NCBI RefSeq assembly: GCF_014805685.1
Contig: NC_060887.1
Span: forward strand, 18,015,963-18,079,962
Origin: Silurus meridionalis
Taxonomy: Eukaryota; Chordata; Actinopteri; Siluriformes; Siluridae
Direction: 5' to 3'
Length of the DNA: 64,000 nt
How positions within the stretch are numbered: the first letter of the stretch is position 1; each line of letters starts with the position of its first letter. A program made the translations under genes and the position numbers. The notes under the pieces are model-generated. The model worked only from the letters and a program-made list of their open reading frames with translations, searched no databases and was not told the origin of the DNA. Below, in pieces: positions 55,148-64,000 of this stretch.

Positions 55148-57249
55148 TATAAATAAAGTGTACCTGTGTTTAGTTGTTTATCATGGATACACTTGGATTT
55201 TTTGTTTGTATTTCTCAAATCGTGCTTGAAGTGCACAGTTTAAAGTTGTACACATGCCATTAATTTACTCTGATAAATCTATTATTATCTTTTATACCAC
55301 AGCGATGTTCAGTACTTGTTACCTGCAATGAGTCGATGTTTATGGCATGGGTCAGTAATATGTGTGTTTTGAACTCTCCTCATTACTGCTGCAGTTTTCA
55401 TACAGTGACCTTCAAGTGAACCTCCAAGCTGAAGCAATTACTACTGCAAAAGCCTTATTCATGGCTCATTTTATGCAAACAAACTATACAATGTGTGTGT
55501 GGGTCAGTGTGGAATAAGATTTGTGAAAGAGTTGCTGCATGTGTCTTGACTCACCTATCAAAAAACATATGCTATTATATGTTCGGTAATTAAAATAATG
55601 CTGGGTTTCAAAATGACCGGTGATGATATGCGGCATAGCTAGCACCAGTTCTCATTCTTGCTGTGGAAATATCACCCACAGTAAATTCTAGCCTACTATG
55701 TGGTATGAAAAAATGTTTGCCCCCTTTCTGATTTCTTATTTTTCTGCATGTTTGTCACACTTTAATGTTTTAGATCATCAAACTAACTAAATATAGTAAA
55801 AGGTAACACAAGTGAACACAACATGCAGTTTTTAAATGAAGGTTTTTATTATTGAGGGAAAACCAACTCGAATCCTATTGAGATGCTGTGGCATGACCTT
55901 AAAAAGGCGGTTCATGCTCGAAAACCCTCCAGTGTGGCTAAATTACAACAATTCTGCATAGATGAGTGGACCAAAACTCCTTCACAGTGCAGTAACAGAC
56001 TCACTGCAAGTTATCACAAACACTTGATTGCAGTTGTTGCTGCTAAGGGCGGCCCAACCAGTTATTAGGTTTAGGGGGCAAACACTTTTTCACACAGGGC
56101 CATGTAGTTTTGTTTTCCTTTCCTTTGATTCACTTGTGTTATCTTTTATTAATATTTTAATTAGTTTGATGATCTGAAACATTCAAGTGTGAGACACATG
56201 CAAAGAAATAAGAAATCACACCACTGCATGTAAAAACAGATGCATGGGTTTATGTATGGGGAAGAACAAGCTACTTATTTAATGAAAATTCAGAATTCTG
56301 GGTCTTCAGGACATTCTGTTATAATTGTTTTTAGATTTGCTAAATCCTTCTAAACTGTATGAAAGTAGCAATATTAGGGTCGGGTTCACTTCATACCATG
56401 TTAATGTAAAAACATTAAAAGTAAGAGGACCACAAAAAGAATTTACTGGAATTCATTGTCATCAAATGCAGACTCACACTCTTACTAATTTCCCCGATTT
56501 ACATGACCTTTATCTCTATCTAGAAGGTAAATATTTTCTCTGGGTGGATTGAAGAAATTTCTAATTTAACTCAATCTAATAAAAGTACTCAATATCCAAC
56601 TACGTGACAAAAGGTGACAACAATATTAACGTAGAGCCAATTAGATGTCTGTGTGCCATGAGGAAATCTACACAGTAGTGTGTCCTCGTATAATTTTTAT
56701 GTGTGAGGTGCTTTAGCCTACCTGTGGGGAGGCAAGGAGCAGGCTAAGGCTCCATGCCAGAACCAGCATTCTCTTGTTGCGCCGGTGTGCGTTAACGGTG
56801 TCGAGAGGTTGAAGGATGGCATGCTGTCGGTCCAAGCTGATCACCACCAGGATGAATGCAGAGGAATGCATGGCAAACAACTTAAGGAAGCTGAGCAACT
56901 TGCAAAGACCATCACCACCATGCCACTGCACTGTCACATTCCACACCATGTCCAGTGGCATTACGATGAATGTCATCATCAAATCTGCTGTAGCCAGGCT
57001 CGTAATGAGGGGCCGCAGGTGGGAGGCCAGGCGTCGTCCGCGCCCGCGACACACGCTTATGAGAAGTGCCAAGTTACTGACTGCTGCAAACAGAAAGAGT
57101 ACCAGTGTGGCGCCGACGCGTAACTGTGCCGCCCTAGTGAATGTGGGAGCTTTCCAGTCAGCCAGTGCGGGGGACAGGGAAGAGTTTGAGACATTCTGCA
57201 GAGAGATGTCCAGCTCTGAAGGTGAAAAGAGAGAGATGTTTCTCGGCAT
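52986..57249 (-). CDS. gnrhr: Gonadotropin-releasing hormone receptor
   Basis: Coding exons on the minus strand: 57249-56722, 54223-54022 and 53383-52986. They join in phase to 375 codons plus TAA. Seven-helix class A GPCR for GnRH, acting at the pituitary cell surface mainly through Gq. N-glycosylation sites at N4, N19 and N22; TM1 about 45-67; Asp89 in TM2; C116 and C193 for the extracellular disulfide; DRQ 140-142 in place of DRY; KARMKTLKMT at the base of TM6; WTPYYLLGIWYW in TM6; PEY motif in loop 3; NLNTCCDPVIY in TM7 with Asp318. A tail of about 50 residues with Cys-rich RCWGC is present, unlike mammalian type I receptors. Exon boundaries (after TM4 and in loop 3) match the family. The start chosen is the ATG at 57249; an in-frame TAG lies eight codons further upstream. 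The exon 2 donor is weak (G|GTCATT). Intron 1 contains two transposons. Which fish paralogue this is cannot be settled here. Confidence 0.96.
54357..55045 (-). mobile_element. TA-flanked, pogo/Tigger-like DNA transposon copy 2
   Basis: Ends CCGTAATTTCCGGACTATTA and CTTATAGTCCGGAAAATATG then G, with TA outside both (54355-54356 and 55046-55047). It lies in gnrhr intron 1, in the opposite orientation to copy 1 at 3501-4291. Long shared blocks include TAAATTAGCCGCCTCGTTGT. The minus strand near 54640-54520 repeats the small open stretch of copy 1 ([18 protein letters not shown], then LLFRYKP). Confidence 0.8.
55117..55142. repeat. Short (TA)n tract
   Basis: About 13 TA units in gnrhr intron 1, next to the transposon copy ending at 55045. 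Confidence 0.95.
55697..56235 (+). mobile_element. Truncated Tc1-like transposon in gnrhr intron 1
   Basis: The left terminal repeat ATGAAAAAATGTTTGCCCCC has its inverted match on the right (GGGGGCAAACACTTTTTCAC), and both ends share the TGCATGTTTGTCACACTT-type subterminal sequence. Between them, 55868-56067 encodes the transposase C-terminus ([15 protein letters not shown], then AAKGGPTSY and a stop). The rest of the gene is deleted. It is the same family as the copy at 13835. Confidence 0.85.
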
Positions 57250-57263
57250 CCAGTTACCCAGAA

Positions 57264-60200
57264 TCCACAATTTCTAAAGAGAAATAGCAGTTCATTAAAA
57301 TGTTCTACATTTTGTACAGAAAACTGACATCTTACAAATATAGTCAAATGAAGCAAATTCTAGAATAACGCTTTGCAACCTTATTTTGGTTAATCTTATA
57401 ATAAGAAAAATGTCACACTATTTAAGATATTTTAACTCACTAAGATGTCAGTAAAAGTGGTGTAAACAAGGCTGTCATTATTGTCATTCCAGAGTTCATA
57501 TTAATTGGTTCACACCAGCTTAAACCTTTAGACCTCTTTGGTATGACATCACTGGTACGGTTAAATGCCTATTTAGGTGACCCTGACATTCACTGTCAGG
57601 TTCAATGGTTTCACCTACTATACTCTTTACTTAGCCTATGCAAGATTTAACCGACTTTACAAACTGCACCATTCTATCCGTATGCACATAATGAAATGCG
57701 ACAGATAACTGAAAATAGCATAATTCTGAATTATTACTTCTACTCTATTAAGCAGTGACTTAAAGACTCAGGCAGTAATTTATTAGATAATATACGACCC
57801 ATAAAATAGGTCTGAGTCCATTTCTCTTTTTTTCCTCTTTTTATTTTCCAGTTACAGTCAGAAGGGAAATGACAGGCCCTCTAAAAGCCGTCTTAAAAAA
57901 AACCACACAGGATTGTGTTCAAAACAATCCTCTGGGAACGCCTTCAAGACCATGGCAGAATACATTTAAGGCATGCCCAGAGAAACCTATTGTTTTTTAA
58001 GCATGTTTTGCTTACATTGTTTTTAAGGTATGTATTTCTTACCTCATTATCACAAATCTGAAGCACTATCCTTAAGAAACAGTGTTTTGTATTTAAATGT
58101 GTTAACAGAGAAAAGAAATTACTATCATTCACTGGAAATCTAGGAACCCATAAGCCTCTAAATCTAACATCGCTAACATGTAGCTACTTCAATAGACCCA
58201 TTACCCGTAGCACAGGAGAAAGTGCTGACATGAATCACATTTGCCACTGAGGGCAGATGTGACTCACAGTTCCAGAGAAAGTAAGTAATGAGCAATTTAT
58301 TTGGCAAATGCATAGCTATTTTTAGATGAACCACTTCAGAAGAGTAGAAGTCTTTCTGTCTACATGAGGGTGGTCTCTTCAACGTGATTTATAGCATGAC
58401 GTGAATGAATATATTGTGTACTTGTAATTTTTGTGACTGGAAGACTTGACATAGGGCTTTTACATTGTCTGTACCTTGGCAAACTAAAATATGTCTATGC
58501 AGAATGTGTTTGCTGATGTGTACAAAAGTGAATGTGAATACATTTAGTCCTTCAAACGAGTTAAGGCCAGCACTAGCTAAACTGCAGTTGGACAGTGATA
58601 GAGAGTATTGCCTTACTGTATTAATATTAAGCTGTGCATGGAAACCACCAGATGTTCAGATACAGTATAAATCCTATACAAATACAGTAGGAGATATAGA
58701 AAATTCATATATGTCTTTTGCTTCAGAGATCAGATTCAAAGAGCACACATTTTCACTCAGTATATAAAGTGTATGGCGATGGATTATTGCAGTGTCCACC
58801 AGATTTACTTAAATCTGTATTTCTGAAATATATGGCAGAGTTTCAACATTTGGTTTACGTTGTTTTAAAATTATAATGTCCCCAATGTAAACAAATTATC
58901 CACAATACCCCTGAACTGCTGCCACTGCATATCCTTTTGTCAATAAAAAAATCACTCTGCTGTATTTAATTCATTGGCTCTAATCTAGTTTCTGCACGTA
59001 CAGTACACAAAGCTAAAAAAATATTAAAATCCATCAAATCCACACCTTTCCTGGAAAATGTGCTTGACCTATCCAGGGGAATTGGATTAATGGCTATAAA
59101 GATTTAAGCATTAGCATTGCTTGTTAGGTTTGAGATAAAGAAAGTGTTATTGAACAGATAATGCTGAACCTTATTGGAATTTATTGTGGTCCTGGGTCTT
59201 TAAGTGATCATAGAGATTTGCTCACATTGTATTGTATACAATCCTCTATGAGATAAAGACCTAATCAATCATACAATAGATAGCAAATCAATCAATTCTA
59301 ATTACAGAGCATGCTTTCAACAATGGTGAATTGCTTTGACCCCGTGACAAATTGTAAAAGCCTATTCGTCCAAGCTGGATTTTTAATTAAAACCTGAACC
59401 TGGTATAATTAATTATATGCATCAACACTGTAATATAGTAATGGCACGTGATATTGCTTGAAGAAAAATCCCCTCTCTTTGCAGCCAGGACTGAGGAGGT
59501 AAAACAGAGATGAAACACATTAATACACTGACTGTAGTTCCAGAGGAAGTGCAGTTATTTATAAGGAAATGTAGTGGGATGACAAGCTCCCTTGTTGGCA
59601 CATAAATCCTATATAAGGTCATTCCATTAAGTTAAATTAAATTAAGCAATAAGTAGTTCAAATGTATTACATATTACTTGAGGTTAATAAAGTTAAACTG
59701 CTGTAGTACAGAAGCTCATTCACACAAATGAAGACAATTTAATTAGCTCTGCTGTGTCCTGGTGCCTCTTAAAGGCCCAGTGCTATCTATTCTTTATTCA
59801 ATTAGTCAACCTAATGTCAGCTCACCTGCTAAGAAAATCTCATAGTGCCCCTGAACAGTGTCTGATGCTTGTGTAAGTGTATTGATCTATTTTCAGAACA
59901 ATGAGCATGATATGGCCAACCTTTCTGTCTCTTCAACTCCTGCGCTATAGTGTATTCCCACCTAACGCAAGCTATCATTTAGACTGATCAAGAGCTGATA
60001 GCAGTGACAAGGTGACAAAGCCTGTCCTCATCTCTTTTGTGCCTGCCTACACAGTGTCTCAGCTTCAGATTCCATGCTGAAAAGCCAGGCTTGAAATTTG
60101 TACAATTAGGTGCAGTGTCTTGCAATAGAACCTTCCCACTCTGCCTGGTCCTCAACAGCTCAGTGGTTTTAAACCTTCATGCTGAAAATTGAATAATTTC

Positions 60201-61406
60201 AAGTCAAGTTGCTAATCCGATTCATAATGACTGGACACCCACTAAGCTCACTGTGTCCCCACGAGGACTTTCAGCCTTAAGCCTGAGGAATTTAATTCAG
60301 TTGTAGTGCAATTCTCCGTGTATTAACGTGCAATGGAATTTGAAGAGCGAAAGAAAAAAGGGTTCAGTCTTATAACACTATAATACACAACAGCCAGGCA
60401 ATGACTATTAAACGTCAGATAATTAAAAACTCTTTGTTGCTATTGTTGTTGTGGAATATTGGTTATACACAGTATTTACAGTATGGGGGTATATTTAAAT
60501 GTAATATTTAAAACTTGCAGCTTAGACAGGTTTCAAATAAGACAGAGCTTTCTTCTTCTGACCCATGGCAAATTATATTATGTTTAAGAAATATTCACAA
60601 CCTTGGAAAATAATGTTAAGAAACAGGTTATGGAAAAGGTTGATCAAACTGACAAATATTTTTATATGTATTTTCCTCATAGTCATAAGGTATAGAGTTT
60701 ATAATAGTTACTCATATTCGCATTATACTATTAAACAGTGAGATTTCAGTAGGTCTAGAAACATTTATGAAACAATGGGATTGGTCTTGCTGGGTTATAG
60801 ATGTGTTATGGTTAAGGTTACAGTCATCATTTAGGTTTGTTTCACTATATGGATGTGAAACATCATCAACTCTTATGGAAACTATATATTTAAAACTATA
60901 ATTTCAGAAAGATCTTAAATACTATTGCATATAAGAAAGAAATGACTAGAAATAGTAACAGCTCAGAAGTCAATAATAGGTCAAAAACCACAATAGCTAC
61001 AAATATTTCAAGTACATTCATTTTAACGTATGCACATTGAATGTTCACCGAACCGCTTGTTTAAATTATTGAAATAGACAAGATATACATTTATTCTGCA
61101 CTTCTGCAGGTGATGAAAAAGCAAGTACAGTGACAGCAGCTGACAAATGACTTTCTAATCAGCAGTCATAACATGACCCGTGGTAGAGCCACTGCACCAA
61201 ATGTCTTTCCCCTCCCACCTGCCATCTGAAAATTATGCAACATTAAAGACCCCCCTTTAATTCAAACTTTTTAATTAAAGCAAGAATGTTTCAGTCGTGA
61301 GTTTGGACTCAATCTCAACAGGAATGAGCTCCATTTACTGTAAAGCTCCCAACTGCTTGTTTAAGACCCTTAACATCTAACTTTGGAGAAGACAATATAC
61401 TTATTG

Positions 61407-61460
<54 letters not shown>

Positions 61461-61849
61461 TGTGTGTGTGTAATTCTCCTTCTTTCTAGTTATTTTCTGT
61501 AGTTTACATTATTATAGTGGTTGTGTGACACATTAAGATTAAGACACAGCCCCACTCCAATTATTGAACAAAACATCCTTACTAGAAAATTTCAGAACCC
61601 GAATCTGAAGTCACCTAAATTTCACATAACAACAATAAATAAATGGATGAGTTGAAAATATGAAAGTATAAAAAAACGCCTGACTATTAGTTCATCATGA
61701 ACCATATTTCTATTGGGCAGCAAAACACCTGCAGGAGCATATTATAAATACACAGCATGAGACACTGATTGCTCTGCATGGAGAATAAAACTAATTAAAA
61801 ATCCAATTAAACAAACAAACAAACAAACAAAAAAAGATCTTGATATTAC
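57264..61849 (-). other. Upstream region or 5' intron of gnrhr
   Basis: No coding exon found. The sequence just before the gnrhr start (TATTTCTCTTTAG read on the minus strand, ending at 57264) looks like a 3' splice acceptor in the 5' UTR, so this 4.6 kb may be an intron. Balanced-composition sequence at 59700-60350, without repeats, could include conserved regulatory DNA. That is a guess. The rest is AT-rich. Confidence 0.35.
61410..61472. repeat. (TG)n microsatellite
   Basis: About 31 TG units with one TATG interruption. Confidence 0.97.
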
Positions 61850-62150
61850 CTACCCCCAAGTAATGCGACTGAACCTACAGAGAATCGCGACAAACAAAAC
61901 ACGTTTCTTCCTCCTCGGCAACACACAGTCGACTCCTGGAATGTCTTCCACTGTAAAAAGCCATTTCCCAAAAGAAATCTGAGAGTAAATAAATAAAAGA
62001 TAAGGAGGAAAGTCCAGTGATGTGAGATGCTGTTTGTGCTGTAACGCTGCAGCAGGTGAGCTGCGTCCGGTGTCCGGTAAAGAGAAAAGCAGCGCGCGCG
62101 GACTGTACGCGTCAGCACTCAGCACATCACTGCGTCATGACGCACAGCCC
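61850..62150 (-). promoter_or_regulatory. CpG-rich candidate promoter and untranslated first exon of gnrhr
   Basis: A local CpG cluster (GCAGCGCGCGCGGACTGTAC, GTACGCGTCAGC, GCGTCCGGTGTCCGG) stands out from AT-rich DNA. Read on the minus strand, consensus-like donors occur at the end of the segment (GGGG|GTAGGT with exon end 61854, or GGTAG|GTAATA with exon end 61850). They could splice to the acceptor at 57264, just before the gnrhr start. No TATA box is seen. Upstream in minus orientation is a perfect 14-bp palindrome at 62131-62144. The link to gnrhr is inference; a promoter for an unseen gene on the plus strand is an alternative. Confidence 0.35.
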
Positions 62151-62564
62151 GAAGTCCTCACTGTAACCTGCTCCACACCTCCACACCTCCAACACACCAC
62201 TCAACGCGGATATTAACACCATGTGGGCAGCTCGCATCGGAATTCAGTGATCTATAAATGGAAGACATGACGCGCGGATATCTAATTGATTCGCCTATTG
62301 AATATCATAAAACAGGACAACGACCCCTTGGAGACTTCTTGTGTTCGACTTTATGAGCTGTTTATACGTGAACAGAAAAAACACACACACACTACAGTGC
62401 ACTGACGAAAAGTTGGAGAATGACACGATATACACGATACAAATAAAAATAGTGCGGTGCCTGACTTTTCCAGACATATATAGTTGTTCCCAATCTGTTC
62501 CCACAAACTTCACACAACTGTATAAGGAATGATGTTTTTGGATTTCCCTTTCCTTAGGAGAACC

Positions 62565-62850
62565 AAACCGGTTCCAGTATGACAATGCCCCTGCGCACAA
62601 AGCTAGATCCATGAAGAAATGGTTTCCATGTGTCAACCCTATGGAACACTTTTTGGATCATTTTGGATCAATTGGAATGCACCCCAGTGCTTCCTTACCT
62701 ACATCAGTACCTAACATTGATATTAGTGCTATCGCTACTGGGGCTGAATGAGCAGTGTTTAAAATCTAGTGGCACATTTTCCCTGTAGAGTGGAGATTAT
62801 TACAGCAAATTGGGACTAAATGTGGAAAAGGGTGTTCAAAAAGCGCATGT
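62565..62850 (+). mobile_element. Decayed Tc1/mariner transposase remnant
   Basis: The plus strand near 62573-62625 encodes QYDNAPAHKARSMKKWF, the DNAPxH block around a catalytic aspartate. Then comes NPMEHFLDHF, a degraded match to the usual NPxEHLWD block. Stops and indels follow. The trailing TGTTCAAAAAGCGCATGTAA resembles the subterminal part of a fish Tc1 family. No terminal repeats are preserved. Confidence 0.7.
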
Positions 62851-62858
62851 AACACATA

Positions 62859-63356
62859 CAGTGGGGCAAAAAAGTATTTAGTCAGCCACCAATCATGCAA
62901 GTTCTCCCACTTAAAAATATGAGAGAGGCCTGTAATTTTCATCATAGGTACACTTCAACTATGAGAGACAAAATGAGGAAAAAAAAATCCCGAAAATCAC
63001 ATTGTCTGATTTTTAAAGAATTTATTTGCAAATTATGGTGGAAAATAAGTATTTGGTCAATAACAAAAATTCATCTCAATACTTTATATACACTTTGTTG
63101 GCAATAACTGAGATTAAACATTTTTTGTAAGTCTCCACAAGGTTTGTACACACTGCTGGTAGTTTGGCCTATTCCTGCATGCAGATCTCCTCTAGAGCAG
63201 TGACGTTTTGCGTCTGTCACTGTGAAACACGAATTTTCAACTCCCTCCAAAGATTTTCTATGGGATTGAGATCTGGTGACTGGCTAGGCCACTCCAGGAC
63301 CTTAAAGAACTGGGAGAACTTGCACAATTGGTGGCTGACTAAATGCTTTTTTGTCC
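62859..63356 (-). mobile_element. Internally deleted Tc1-like element
   Basis: The left terminal repeat starts CAGTGGGGCAAAAAAGTATT directly after a TA. The right side ends GTGGCTGACTAAATGCTTTT, the inverted counterpart. The minus strand retains [20 protein letters not shown] from the transposase C-terminus; the remainder is deleted. It is a third Tc1 family in this window, different from those at 52431 and 55697. Confidence 0.85.
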
Positions 63357-64000
63357 TTATCCACTCTGGTGTCTTTTGCATCGATATTTCAAACATCCTG
63401 TTTCTGACAATACTTATAAAGGTGCTACATAAAACTGAGCCCACATCAAAAAATACAGTCATGTCAATTAGAAACTGGATATTCATCAGAATAGATTTGA
63501 AATGAAGCATATAATGTGGAATCTGAAATATGGAAAAAGGTTTCTTTGGTGTGGTGAGAGCAAAATTAAATTTTCCATCTGTCAGTTTTGATTCTTGGCT
63601 GTCAAGTAACTGTATTATGTATCTAAACTTGCATTATGACTGTTCGGTCAAGAAGCACTCAAGTCACATCAGTCAAGTCATAAAATCATTAAATGTTGAA
63701 TCTGTTTTCTGCTGAGAGGTTTTTTTTTTTTTTACACTTTATCAGCCACATATAGGTCTGTTTGAGTCGACATGGGGAGCTGTGCTTGCAGAACACTATG
63801 TGTAAGGTGTAATGCCAAAAGGAAAGGAAGTCACCATACCGTTAACTTGAATCAGGTGTACAATTTATTCTTCAGACACTCAAAGCAACAATCTCAGTCA
63901 TGGAAAATATAAACACTTTTTTTTGCCTGAATCACTTAATGAAGTCAGTCCTCACTCTCTATGTAGCTTAGTCTGGCCTGTTAGTGTATAAATATGTTTT
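63357..64000. other. Intergenic DNA at the window end
   Basis: AT-rich, with a T run near 63720-63732. I see no coding exon or named repeat. Confidence 0.45.

Noticed and set aside
56713..57270. Longer GnRH receptor start at 57270
   Set aside because: The codon at 57270-57268 is TTG, not ATG. The first in-frame ATG is at 57249-57247, an in-frame TAG lies just upstream, and the segment between looks like a splice acceptor.
61846..62125. Overlapping minus-strand open frames in the CpG patch as a small protein
   Set aside because: They begin at GTG codons, not ATG, and show no family similarity. The segment is better explained as a promoter or untranslated exon.

Overview
This window is vertebrate nuclear DNA and almost certainly from a ray-finned fish. 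The genes have many short exons with GT-AG introns. The intergenic DNA is AT-rich and full of fish-type Tc1/mariner fragments, tRNA-like SINEs and long dinucleotide microsatellites. The gonadotropin-releasing hormone (GnRH) receptor keeps a cytoplasmic tail, as fish receptors do. Receptor sequence and repeat style suggest an otophysan fish, perhaps a catfish, but that is inference.

Layout. (1) 13-8740, plus strand: the last 20 coding exons of dennd4b, a DENN-domain Rab guanine-nucleotide exchange factor whose 5' part lies outside the window. (2) 8741-21850: dennd4b 3' UTR and intergenic DNA, with a nested transposon cluster at 13.4-16.5 kb (SINE, hAT-like piece, Tc1, LINE reverse transcriptase, TIR element) and a 40-bp minisatellite at 20.95-21.75 kb. 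(3) 21.85-41.74 kb, plus strand: complete igdcc3 (PUNC), a cell-surface protein with four Ig and two FN3 domains. It has 14 coding exons, a GC-box/CCAAT promoter and a 3.2-kb 3' UTR. (4) 41.74-51.88 kb: AT-rich intergenic DNA with SINE-like tails and one microexon-like site. (5) 51.88-52.98 kb: two different internally deleted Tc1 elements either side of a (TA)n run. The second ends 10 bp from the stop codon of the next gene. (6) 52986-57249, minus strand: complete coding region of a GnRH receptor in three exons. A CpG-rich segment near 62.0-62.15 kb may be its promoter and first untranslated exon. (7) 62.2-64 kb: more decayed Tc1 DNA.

The three genes do not form a pathway. They are neighbours in an old syntenic block: a Rab exchange factor for membrane traffic, a neural-type adhesion receptor and a reproductive-axis GPCR. 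No prokaryotic-type system, CRISPR array or cluster of cooperating genes was seen. The most interesting signals concern splicing and 3'-end formation: complementary (CA)n and (TG)n repeats flanking igdcc3 exon 11, the (TG)n run abutting the acceptor of the igdcc3 transmembrane exon, and a Tc1 element that appears to supply the GnRH receptor's 3' UTR and poly(A) signal.

Exon coordinates were read by hand from reading frame and splice signals, checked for phase continuity, and should be good to the base in most cases. Family names rest on recognised sequence similarity; no search was run.
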